Origin: Pestalotiopsis fici W106-1
Lineage: Eukaryota > Ascomycota > Sordariomycetes > Amphisphaeriales > Sporocadaceae
Reading direction: 5' to 3'
DNA length: 64,000 bases
NCBI RefSeq assembly: GCF_000516985.1
Contig: NW_006917092.1
Span: 2,682,619-2,746,618, forward strand
The notes under the pieces were generated by a model. The model saw nothing but the letters and a program-made list of their open reading frames with translations, made no database searches and was not told where the DNA came from. Numbering within the stretch: the first letter of the stretch is position 1; every line of letters begins with the position of its first letter. Of the stretch, positions 45,201 to 55,941 are shown one piece after another. The translations under genes and the position numbers were made by a program.

Positions 45201-47045
45201 ATGGCAATCGACATACCCAGAACGCCGCTCTTTGAGGCAACCCCCGACACTCCCAGTGTCGCACCCACCATACTCTGCATCTCAGCAGAGCTCCTCGACA
45301 TGATACTAGAATCACTGTCCAAAAAAGACTTGTACAGGTCAGTATTCGCTGCCATTTCTTTCCCATATTGGAGTGTCTTTTGGGGGGTTATGACTCGGAC
45401 ACAGCTTTGTCTATTTCCTGATGCGTGTCAATTTACTCTTGATCTGGCTCCTTCACGGCCCGAAATGAGTAATTACTGACGTCTTGTGTTGGGTAGTACA
45501 TGTCTTGTCAATAAGCACTTGCGGTCGCATGCAGAGCGTTTCCTCTACTTCAAGGTCTGCTGGAAGTGGTGCTCAAATGCGCCTGAAGCGTTTAACGTGA
45601 CGCATCCCGCCAGACCTTACTTGCAGATCAAGACTATTTCGTGCGGAACAGGTGCGCCTGAAGTGCATACCGTAAATCCTCCTAGGCCTACCATACCTTT
45701 CTTGCAGAGCATTTCCCGCCGAGCAGCCCTTGAAGCTTCCATGCAGAGCATTTCGCGCCGCACAGATGCGCTTGAAGCTGATACCGCAACAACGCCTCCT
45801 GCCATATCTTTCTTGCAGAGCATTTCGCGCCGACCAGAGCTTGCAGACTTTGTGCAAGAAGCCGCGTTGACCCGTTATCCCGAGATCTGGAGGCCGGAAT
45901 ATGACAAAGATTACGCAACACTACGCTCCATAATTTTGGAGAAGACGGAGATTCCCTACCAGTTGTCTTGGGTTACAGAATCACAAAGTGGTAGTCTAGA
46001 TGCCTCTGTCGCACTCATACTAGCTCAAGCCCGAAACATAAAACGACTTGAGATACCTGAGGCTCTTCTCATGACCAACAGTCTCACAGGCATGGTCATC
46101 AAGTCGGATTTGTTCGGGTCTGCACATCAGCTGACCACCAAACCAAACGTTCTGTGTCGTCTGTCCAACCTGGAAGTCCGGTGCTGGAAGTTCCATCGGC
46201 AATACAGAGAGCCAAGCAATCAATTGGACCCTTTATTTTGGTTCTACCTGCCCTCTATCCAGAGCATTTCGGTTTTCATCGACAATCCCACGACTTTCTC
46301 TTGGCCTGGGGCGTTTCCGCCAACACCCTCGAACCTCACAACCTTGGAGTTAGACATACTACGCGAAGGACATCTCGGCCGGGTGCTTTCTGTGACCAAA
46401 AATCTAAGACGTCTTGCGTGGACGTGGTCCTTTGACCCAGACACGGCCGGCCCCTTCATGACAAATACTATTGATCTCACACAGATTGCCTCAGACCTCT
46501 CTCATGTACAGCATACCCTCACTTGTCTGGAAATCAAGGGTGCGAATATGCCACGCCAATCTACATATAGACATTCGCCGCTGCATTTGAAGGGGTCCCT
46601 CGAGCCACTCGCGAGCTTTTGCAAGCTTGAAGACCTGCGAGTCCCATTTGCATTCTTGACGAGATGCTTGGCAGCAGAGAAGATGCACCCTATACACCAT
46701 TCTCTACCCAGCAACCTCCAGCACCTAGAGATCTCTTCCGACCTCATGACATTAGGGGTTGACGGGGTCAGTTACCCCTTCTCTCGCCCAGCTATCCAAG
46801 CATACATTACAGCATGGCTGGAAGACTACAAACCGTCCGCACCACATCTCTTGGGGGTCGATCTTCGGTTCATGGGGACACAGGGCTCTAGAATGGCGTC
46901 AATGCTAGCAGAATGGATGCAGAGGATGAGAGATGTGCCTACAGACACAGCTAGCTACAACCATATGCCCACTGCATTGGAAGCATACTACAATCCACCG
47001 ATCCATAATGTACTCATCCGGTATGATCCCTCAGCGGATTCTTAA
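45201..47045 (+). CDS. F-box protein with internal LQSISRR repeat
   Basis: Predicted 561 aa. Exons 45201-45337 and 45497-47045 (intron GTCAGT..GTAG, phase 2, 159 nt). An N-terminal F-box spans about residues 24-62 (CISAELLDMILESLSKKDLY, then CLVNKHLRSHAERFLYFKV). F-box proteins recruit targets to SCF ubiquitin ligases through Skp1. The rest resembles fungal F-box/LRR-like proteins: spaced hydrophobic strands such as RNIKRLEIPEALLM, SNLTTLELDIL and LQHLEISSDLM. Between the F-box and the LRR-like part is an imperfect repeat with LQSISRR-type cores at about residues 115, 128 and 152, plus a degenerate copy (LQIKTIS) at 88. The substrate is unknown. It stands beside the NLR, in a block of accessory-type genes. 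It is convergent with the P450. Confidence 0.82.
45600..45850 (+). repeat. imperfect intragenic tandem repeat
   Basis: Three near-identical 21-nt cores (TTGCAGAGCATTTCSCGCCG type, starting 45702, 45741 and 45813) and one degenerate copy from 45621 lie within the F-box gene. Spacing is 39, 72 and 81 nt, all multiples of three, so the frame is kept. Confidence 0.8.
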
Positions 47046-47474
47046 CTGATTCTTTATGGATGAAATCATTCTAATGCCTTTTCTGAGAGGCAACAGTCGT
47101 GGGACTAGTGCAGTGTGAAATTGGATGAGGTCCCAGGATTATGGAGAACTCGAGCCGGAGGGAACAGAGGTCAAGGAATGCAAATGTCCAGCGCTCTAAA
47201 TGCGATGTTGGCGATTCGAGGTGCACGCCAAACTGGCATGGTTCCTGTATTTTTCTGGCAGAAGGAAGAAGTAGCTGAACAAAGATGTTAAGACACAAAG
47301 GAGACTCGTTTGTGATAAAAGCTTCTCACAAGCAATGGAGATGGCCAGGATACTGCCTCTACCTAATGCTGCTCATTCCCATTATCTGTTTCCGGGCCAT
47401 ACCCATAGAACTGAAGGTTCTTCTCAGGATCAGATAGAGAGAACACTGTCATAATTAAGTAGATGTCGTGATCT
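47046..47474. other. convergent 3' spacer
   Basis: About 430 nt between the F-box gene and the P450. Nothing recognised. Confidence 0.55.
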
Positions 47475-49180
47475 CTACCTCTTCACCGCATAGAGCTTTG
47501 CCAATAAGGGACCCTTTTCCCAAGTGAGATAGCTCTTTTGGTTTGTCCAGCCAGCGTTGCCAGGGAGCAGCTCAAAGTCGTAATGCCAAAGCATCATGGT
47601 AAGAAGCAGCCTCAACTCAAGCCATGCCAAGCTAATTACCCGTGTTAATATGGTTTTCCAGTTCTCAAGAGGAGCATTGAAACTTACTTTTTGCCAATGC
47701 AGTTCCTTGGCCCATACGAGAATGGCTCGTAAACATCCCGTCGATCTTTTGCAAATGGCGCATCATCTGTGTTAATCCACCGCTCGGGCAAAAATTCCCT
47801 GGGTCTGGCAAAATTCGACTCGTGCCTATACGCTGGGTAGTGATTCATTGTGACGGCTGTTCCTCCAGTGACAAACTGTCCGCAGATCTCGGCGCCCTCG
47901 GGAGGCACAATCCTCGTCATGCCGCCACCACCGGGGACATAGAGCCGTAAACCTTCCTTGAGAACTGCATTGAGATACACCATTTCGCTCAAAGGCCCCA
48001 AAGCAATTTCGTCGCTTGTTTTGAAGGTTGACCGGATCTCCGCGACCAAATTCTTGTATATCTTGAGGTTGCGGCCCAGATAGTACACCACACCTGAAAG
48101 AGTTGTTGCTGTCGTCTCCGTGCCAGCAACCATGAATGTTGAGGCATTGTTATACATTTCGTTCTTCGTCAGTCCCTTGCCGTCGTCACTGTGTTTCAAC
48201 ACAAAGCTCCAAAGATCAGGCTTGCCGCTGGGATGGTCGGTATAACTCAGCCGCTTGTCGACGAGGTTTCTCGCAAACATGGCGTGCTCTTCAGCCTTTT
48301 TCTTCAATGTGCTAGCCGTGGCCCAGTTGAGAAGTGGTCCCAGCAAAGGAACCCCCAGCAGCACGGCGCGAAAGACGACGTACTTGAGCCCGTCAAAGAT
48401 GATGCGGACCCAGGGCACGTAGTCGGTCTTTTCCAGCATGCCGAGGGGCTCGCCAAAGGCCAGCTCGGCCATGATGTCAAAGGTGGCAAAGTTGAAGAAG
48501 TCGACCACGTCGACGTGGCCATCGCGGCTCTGTGCTTCGCCCATTTTGGTAGCCATTTGTACTGCATACTGCGCCAGGAGCGGCTCTTGGGCGACGAGTG
48601 CCGTGTTGCTGAAGGCGGGTGAGAACAATTTTCTCACTATTGGGTCGAGCGTCAGTCAAATATTTCCCAGCTATATGTTTGCCAAGCATCTCATGTTCGA
48701 ATTGGTGGGAAATGGGTAGCCATCAAAGAGATACTCACTGCGTGCGTGGTCATCATACGGCGCCGTCACCAGATTATACGCTCCGTCCTGAGTCTGGCCA
48801 AAAAAGGCCTGATCCTTGATCATCTCCCGCCTGCCAGGGCGCCCAAAGATGTCGCGCCAGGCCTGTGGCTCAATGTACGAGAGCTCGTTGGGTGCGATGC
48901 GCACCACGGCCCCGTAATTTTCGTGCAGCTCGACGCCGGCGTGGCCAATGTTGCCCGTGATCCAGGACCATTGCTTCGGGATTGAAGTCGCGCGCCACAG
49001 TAGCGGACCTGGGTACTTTCGTAAGGGGTGCAATAGTATGTTGTATATACATTTTGCGAAAAACTGAACTGTCTCGTTAGTACTTTTTCTCTACGTCGGT
49101 TTATACGCAGGACAAGACAGCACCTGTAGAGTGTACAGCGCAATGGTAGCCAGGACTGCTGCAGTTATTGAAATGGCCAT
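47475..49180 (-). CDS. cytochrome P450, CYP65-like (isotrichodermin C-15 hydroxylase type)
   Basis: Predicted 495 aa. Exons 49124-49180, 48739-49063, 47688-48636, 47475-47631; all introns GT-AG. It is a microsomal monooxygenase with an N-terminal anchor (MAISITAAVLATIALYTLQF). HPLRKYPGPLLWRATSIP is the proline hinge. The I-helix oxygen-binding motif AGTETTATT lies at about 298-306, ExxR in KEGLRL at 355-358 and PERW at 411-414. The haem loop FSYGPRNCIG has its Cys at about residue 440. The N-terminal style (ITGNIGHAGVELHENYG, VRIAPNELSYIEPQAWRDI) resembles the CYP65 clan that includes trichothecene C-15 hydroxylases, but no other trichothecene gene is in view, so the substrate is open. It is divergent from the SDR gene. 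Confidence 0.93.
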
Positions 49181-50323
49181 GTCAACTATGTCATCTATCA
49201 ATATGAGGCTCTTGTCGTCAATAGGCCCAGACAGTGACGTCTACGAGTTGATATTTAAAGCTCGACAACCCAAGCGAGTTGGAGTTGCATGTTGAGGGCC
49301 GACCGAATACGAATACGGCTTGTGAAGGATACTACTAAAGCAGGACCTAACAAGTAGCTACAGTTGGTAGTAGAATCATAAGCCGAGATACCTAGACTCC
49401 TATATCTGATAGTGCTGGCCGATAAGAATTATTATACATCGTATATCGTTTTCGGCTTTACCGTGATACGACTACGAAGATGCGGCCCGAACTTTTGTGA
49501 AATGGCAAGGCAATCAGGTATACAATTTGTATGTTCTTGAGTAAGAGTGAAAGCTTCTACATGTTTTTATATGTGATGTATCAATAATCGGATCATTGCA
49601 AAGAAAAAGAAAGTATTACGTTACTATCTCTTTGGAGTTCAAATGCCACTGCACCTAAGAGCCATACACCTGTAAAACATATAGGCAGGGAAACGAAACA
49701 GTTGTAAATTGACCCGAGGAAGAGACAATGCGCAATATGTGAATGAAGAACTCTCTCTCGAATTAATTAACCTCTGATGATACATATGTTTGGGTTATTT
49801 TGTAATGTTATTGCAAAAAAAAAAAAAAAAAAAAAGAAGAAGAAGAAACCCAAGGAGGCATTTGCACCGCGATTTTCTGATGTTATCAATCTAGTGCATA
49901 CAGAGTTTCCTGCTGCGCTTTGGCAAGCAGTAAAAGAACAAATGCACAGGATATTCTGTACAAGGATGATGGATACATAAGCGCCCGATGAGCTTAAGTG
50001 CACGTCACAATGTGAGACAATGGAAAGCTACTTGACGCCAGAATTGCATAATACAGCGACGGAGAGTACACTGATGGCGTGATCAAAAACCCGGAAGGAA
50101 TGTGGTTTGTGTCGGGACTGGGCATTAGAGAAGCTTCGAAGCTGCCCACCCCCCACCAACGACGTCACAGATACGACTGTCACTGTCCACGGGTGATTCC
50201 CGCAAAACACAGGCAGTTACAATAGAACATCTCGAGTTCAAGGATTCTTTTATTGGAATCAATGCGCTGAACACTTGATCTGTCTGCCAAGCACAAATCC
50301 ACAGTCAGTAACTCAATACTACC
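49181..50323. other. divergent promoter region P450 / SDR
   Basis: 1.1 kb between two oppositely transcribed oxidoreductase genes. It holds the long A-run with adjoining GAA units at 49815-49847 and no gene. Confidence 0.5.
49815..49847 (+). repeat. A21 run followed by GAA units
   Basis: 21 uninterrupted A residues (49815-49835) followed by four GAA units. It is the longest homopolymer noticed in the window. It could mark an old retroposition, but no target-site duplication or element body is visible. Confidence 0.9.
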
Positions 50324-51339
50324 ATGTCTTCGACATTTATTGTGGGTGGCACCCGTGGCTTAGGAGCCGAGTTGGTAAAGCAGTATGCTTCCCAAGGCTC
50401 TGGTCAGGTCTTCGGCACATCCCGTTCGAGTTCAAAGCCAGACGGATTCCCGGAGAGTGTCAAGTGGCTGTCAAATATAGACTTGACAAAGTCCACTGTC
50501 GCAGATGAGCTCACAGGGCAGCTAAAGGGAGAGAAGCCTCTCGACACCGTGGTAAGTTCTGGCAGTAGCATTGTACCTGGCAGAAAAGCTTATCATGTCT
50601 AGATCATCGCTGCCGGCCGCTTCACAACAGAAGACTTCTTTGACAAGGGGCCGAATTGGGAGGAAGAGGTCACCATGTATACGACAAGCTCTATCGCACC
50701 CGTCTTTATTGTCCACAAACTCGTGCACACGGGTCTGCTCAAGTCAGGATCAAAGGTTGTCTTGGTATCAAGCGAGTCTGGCAGCATCACTCTTCGACAT
50801 GAAAGCGAGGGCGGCGGCAACTATGCTCACCATGCGTCCAAAGCGGCCCTTAATATGGTTGGCAGTACGTACATTGGACTCTCCTCATATCTAAACAAAT
50901 CCAGGCTTTTTGCGTGGGGTTGAAAACATGATCCACTCGACCTATACCCATGTCTACTAATAAGATCACTGGCTAACTCTTATCCCTTTCTTGAAGAACT
51001 TTTGAGCCTCGATCTCAAGGACAAGGGCATTATTATCAGCATCGTACATCCTGCATTCATGAGAACGGAGATGACCAAGGGCGTTGGTTTCGACAAGTAC
51101 TGGGATGACGGTGGCGGCAAGTGGACTTGTCTCCCAAATCATAAAACAGGACAAATATAACTAACAGATCGACAGCGGTGACGCCTGATGAGTCTGCTAA
51201 GAGCCTCATTGCTTGGACGGAGCAGCTTGATATTAGCAAGTCGGGAGAATACTGGGCTCCACGTGGACCAGGCGACATTGGCACCGCGGAGCCGGTGCTA
51301 GGAAAGGGCCTCTCGACTCCCTTGAAGTTGCCATGGTAG
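50324..51339 (+). CDS. short-chain dehydrogenase/reductase with altered active site
   Basis: Predicted 257 aa. Exons 50324-50551, 50603-50864, 50997-51116, 51176-51339. The NAD(P)-binding glycine motif is at the start (MSSTFIVGGTRGLGAELVK), with LVSSESGSI around the usual catalytic serine region. Where the family has YxxxK, this protein reads HHASK (H152..K156), so the catalytic Tyr is replaced by His; a Tyr lies two residues earlier (NYAHHASK). HPAFMRTEMTKGVGFDKYW and WAPRGPGDIGTAEPVLGKGL are typical of a fungal C-factor-like SDR branch. Intron 3 uses a GC donor (GCAAGT at 51117). It is divergent from the P450, suggesting joint regulation. The reaction is unknown; some SDRs with a changed Tyr are non-catalytic or use another acid. 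Confidence 0.9.
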
Positions 51340-54300
51340 AAGAGGGTTGTATGGTTGGCGCAAGACGAATGGCGCAATTGGTATTTTCGTATTACATCTT
51401 CAGCGAGTGAGACAGGAAGTAGATTCCTTCATTTCCCACGTTCTTGATGAAGCATATTGGCGTCCTTCTGCCATGCGTCCAAACTATTACTATTACGCCC
51501 CGAAAGTCGATCGTCTCGGCGACGGATGCGTGATTATGGCAGTCCTTCTTGGCTGCGTACTATGTAGCTAGAGCACCTGATAGCGTAGCCGCCTCGGGAA
51601 AGAAATGGTTCCTCAAATGCGCGCGTGGCCTGGGAGCTTGATCGTGATCGTCGTGGTAGCGCGCAGAAGAGACGGATCTCATGACTCGGAATGATCTGGC
51701 AGACTGGAGCTCCCCCAGCTCACTCTCGGATCTCTAGCAACGCATTCCAGGACTCGACTCCAGCGCGGTGGTTCGACGGGCTCCGTAGCGCGCGCGCTCG
51801 CTCTGCTTTAGCCCTTACTGTGTAAATAGGCCAGCGGCAAAAGGATTTGGATGACCAGAAAGCCACGAAGAGAGTAAAAAGGAAAGGCTCGTGGGCGGAA
51901 GGTGATCCCTGCTTGTCAGGTACCGGGCGGCGGCATCAGCTGGTCGGCTTAAGAGCCCAAGAGCTTTGACCATTTACCCCACAATGGCCAGCAGCCACCC
52001 ACTACCACCCAGCCCTGGAGCTACTGGAGCCGGAGCGTTGGGTGTGGAGGCTTTCTGAGCGGAATAGGGGGGGAAGAACTGGAAGGAAAGCCCATTAAAT
52101 CTCCTCCACTGTCATTAATTTGGCTTTATGGAGATGATCCTCTTTCACTTCCATCGCATTACGCAGTACAATGCGAACTCAGGGGACCGACCACATGTAT
52201 TTTTACTTGCCGCGATAATGCTGATAGATTGACGCGATATGCCCTTCCGCTTGCATCGTCTCGTCGAACCGCAAGTGGTGATGCGCCGTTGCATTGCTTG
52301 TACGGAGTACGGAGTAGATTGTGCTGTGAATAAATGGATCAATAGAAAGGAAGACAGCAGCAGAAGAAGCAGAAGCAGGGACCCTTTGCGGTTGACCACC
52401 CGTCAACCGATCCTTTCAGGGGTCTAGCCTACCTTGGGCCTGAGACTTGCTGATCCATCGCCAGAACATCACAAGCTGCGGGGCAAAGCATGGATGCTAA
52501 TATATCTTAGTGCTAAAAGGGTCCCCATCAGCGATTCTTAAACCCACTCATAGCCATTTGGGCCCGTCGTCTGCATGTGGCCGGGGCCAGCCTGTTCCCT
52601 GCTCTCCGTTGGGCGGGTCTCTTGAGTACCTCTTCGTTCCAGTCGTGGTTGGCTGTCTTGGGGGCACTTTTGTTGTTGTACAGCGAGATTGTCGAGATCT
52701 CGCCCGCAACGCAACGCAGGTGCCCGAGAAAGCAACTTCATGTACGCAGACCCCAGGGTATTTGCTGTGTAATTGAACACGTATGGCCCTGTCTGTTCCT
52801 CATTGACCCGGACAAAGAGAGACAGACAATGTCGCTTATTAAACCCCCCTCCCCGATTGTGTACATATTTTGCATGTAAGGCCTTGTGAACTTGATCCTA
52901 AACTACCTACCTGAGTTAATTGAACCGCCGTAGCCTGACAGGGTGTCTAGGCGTTGACGAGGGCTTCTCTGCAAAGCGCAGTTCGTATTGCTGGGGGCAG
53001 CTCATCAAACCCGGGGAAGGTCCCAAGCTACGATGGGTGGCGGTTGATTAGAGATGCAAGACCATGCCTAAAGGAGCGGCGCATTTGATATCAAATTGAC
53101 CCTAGCCAGTTGATATAGGTGGCATTGCGGGCAAGAGTCGAGTCTGGGCCATGATCGAGACTATCAACAGTACTATGGTAATAATTCAGGTAAAGCAGTG
53201 ACCAAGACTTTAGACTGCAACTGGGAGAAACCCAAAAACAAGGACCAATGCCAACAAACAACAACAAAAAGGTGAATGCTACTTCGTGTTGATCTGTTGA
53301 TCAGGTTCATCCTGTCAGGCCTGTCCTGTTGTGTGGGATCGGTGATCGTCAGGCACATAGTACCACATGACTTTGCGGCGAGCATCAACTGATTACTATA
53401 TTCCATCAGCTTGGCAAGACAGCTCTCAGCTCAACTACAGCTACATGTGGTTGACTCCAAATCACATACCCCTTGCAATAGCTGCAGGCGCCTCATGCTC
53501 GCAGCCATCCTTTGAATGATGTTTTTGCAGATCGACTCTTCCCAAAGATAGGTTCGGAGAGGGGTTAGTGAATCGATTGATTCCCGTTTTGTTACTCCGT
53601 ACCGAACAGATGAGCTGGAGCCTAGTCCTGTTGGTGCGGTATACAAGATAGAGCTGATCGGCTATATTCAATAGTTGGAGATGGAGGAAATACCCCAATG
53701 GCCAAGCTTAGAACATTCCGGAGTAGTAGCTTATAACTCTCCTTTCCCCATTACTATTCCATAGACTACCTAACGTGGTCTGGGCATGAGCTGGGGAAGC
53801 CAAGTATACAATCCTTTTGTGGCACATCTTGAAGCTATTCTCATCCCGAATTTCTCGGGGTGATATACATACTTCTTTTGTAGAGAACTTGTCTTGATTC
53901 GATACGTGAACGCCCAGCCGGCGGTGGTTATTTGGAGATCCCATCATCTTTTCGTCCTTCTCCACGAGAGTGACTGTGAAAAATGTAGACGTACGACCCA
54001 AGTCCCACCTACTCTTGCGAAGCAAACCCCGGTGCCGAGGCTCTCACGCCGACCCGACATGCCATGCCATCAGCGCAATAGCTACCTGCCTACCAACCTA
54101 CCTCCCCCGTTGCTGTTTCCCCCTTCATGTCATTCATTAGACTAAAAAGAATAGCTACCGCGCCAGTTGGGGGGTATCAGACTTGCCTTCCGGACACGTT
54201 CGCTAAGGGCCGCAGCTGTCTTATGTCTTGCAGTTTTTCTCACCGTCAGTTTTTCTTCTTTTCCTTCTTCTCTTCCTCCTTCTCCTCTCCCCACTGTACT

Positions 54301-55941
54301 CGAGCGCGACAACTGCAATTCTGCTGCCTGTCCTTCCGTCCAGCCAGTCAGCCAGCCAGCTCTGAGGGCCTTCTCCTCCTCTGACTCTCTCTAAACAGAA
54401 ACCCCCATAAGTCAGCCAGCCAGCAATTCCTCACGCGACAGCTGCAAAGTCACCTGAAGTCTTAGTGGCGGCAAATATACAAATAGTATATCAAGACCGC
54501 TCACTTCCTCTCACTCGCTCATAATACATACTACTACCAGCTACTACTGCTATTTTCCCACTGGATCTGGAACCAGACGCACTGTTTTCTGGCTTCGTTG
54601 TTTGCCACGGCCAATATCCCCTGAAAGCGTGCCGCCCATGCCCTAGTCTAGAACAAGCCAAGACCGACTAGGAGGTACATTACCTCTACCTTACTTACAG
54701 CACTTTAGGCGAAGGGGGGCCCGCGAAGATCGCAACATTCAAGCCCGCCGCGCCGAATAGAAAAAAAAGGTCTCCGCCAGGTCAGAAGACCCTGATTCTT
54801 TCGCCGATGCGCGCCACCCTACTACAAAATCGTCGATGAAGAATTTTTCCCGAGTGTCCTTTCTTTGAACAATTCTAGAGCCGACAAAGTGTATTTACTT
54901 GAGCGGCTGTCTCTCATTTTTAGAAGTCTTGTTACACGACAAAAGGAAGCTGAACCGACGCCTCGTTGGTTCCTCCCCCTCCAGTTTCGTGCTCAGCTCC
55001 CACAGTGCTCCCCTTTCACCGACGTCCCTTGCATTTGAACGGGGTCCCGTTGGAGCCAAAACTTTTAGGGAGTTCCAAAGGAAAAGACCAGAGACCACCT
55101 CGGCCATTACCGCTTACGACGAGCCCACCCGCGAATCCCGTCACCGCCGACAAACGGATTCAACTCATTACCGTGACCACATAAACAGAGGCGGTTCTGC
55201 GACCTTTGCTTTCCGCAAATTTTAGAAGCAGGCCGCAGATTCTAATTCTTTTTGTTTTTAATTTTTTTTTCTTTCACTGCAAGCCACTACTACAGTACCG
55301 TCTTCCACCACATCAATCACAATCTAAACAGCATTCGACACACTCGATTCACACCCACGTGCAACAACGTTCTGGGCCTTGTCGCAGCGGCTGTGCCAGA
55401 ACCAATCCAATCCAATCCGAACCAATCTCACCTCTGCACACGTCATAGGCTACTTGGCTGCTGGCTACAGAAGTTGGCAGCCTGCACGCGCGCGCACACA
55501 ACCAATTCCAGTCTCGGACACTTTGTTCCCTGACGATCTGTCTGCTTTTTTCGCGATCAGCGTACCGCCACTCCCAGCAGCAGCACCAGCAGCAGCACCA
55601 GCAGCAGCACCAGCAGCAGCGTTGCGTCCTGTGACTGGCCTGTCCGACATTCGTCGCAACTTGTCAACCAGGACCTTGGCAAAATTGATTTGCGACCGCA
55701 CCACCGGATCCGATCAACGATTTCCTGCTATTGTACGGAGAAAGAAATTCGAAAACCGACGCGCCCAACAGGACGAATTTGAGACTTGAGGCACACGGTC
55801 GCCAGGTAGTTTCCACACGGCAATCAGTGCACCGTTCACTCGGCATCTCGATTGCGTACCTCCCTTCTCAAAATCAATTCCCCATTCCACCTCGAATCTC
55901 TCAGTTATTCACAGGGGTCTTGTACCCAGAACACAGCAAGC
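51340..55941. other. 4.6 kb gene-free region and long PAL1 leader
   Basis: No supported gene. 51.6-54.1 kb is plain spacer with short frames. From about 54.2 kb the sequence becomes C/T-rich with CAGC words (54,339-54,425), CTACTA runs and T-runs, like an extended promoter and 5' leader of PAL1. A 12-bp CAG-type repeat is at 55575-55620. Confidence 0.45.
55575..55620 (+). repeat. 12-bp CAGCAGCAGCAC tandem repeat, 3.8 units
   Basis: Perfect 12-nt units in the putative PAL1 5' leader. They sit in a frame that would encode Pro/Ala repeats, but I do not support that frame as a gene. Confidence 0.85.

Noticed and set aside
49815..49847. Retroposon tail
   Set aside because: The A-run has no element body or visible target duplication next to it.
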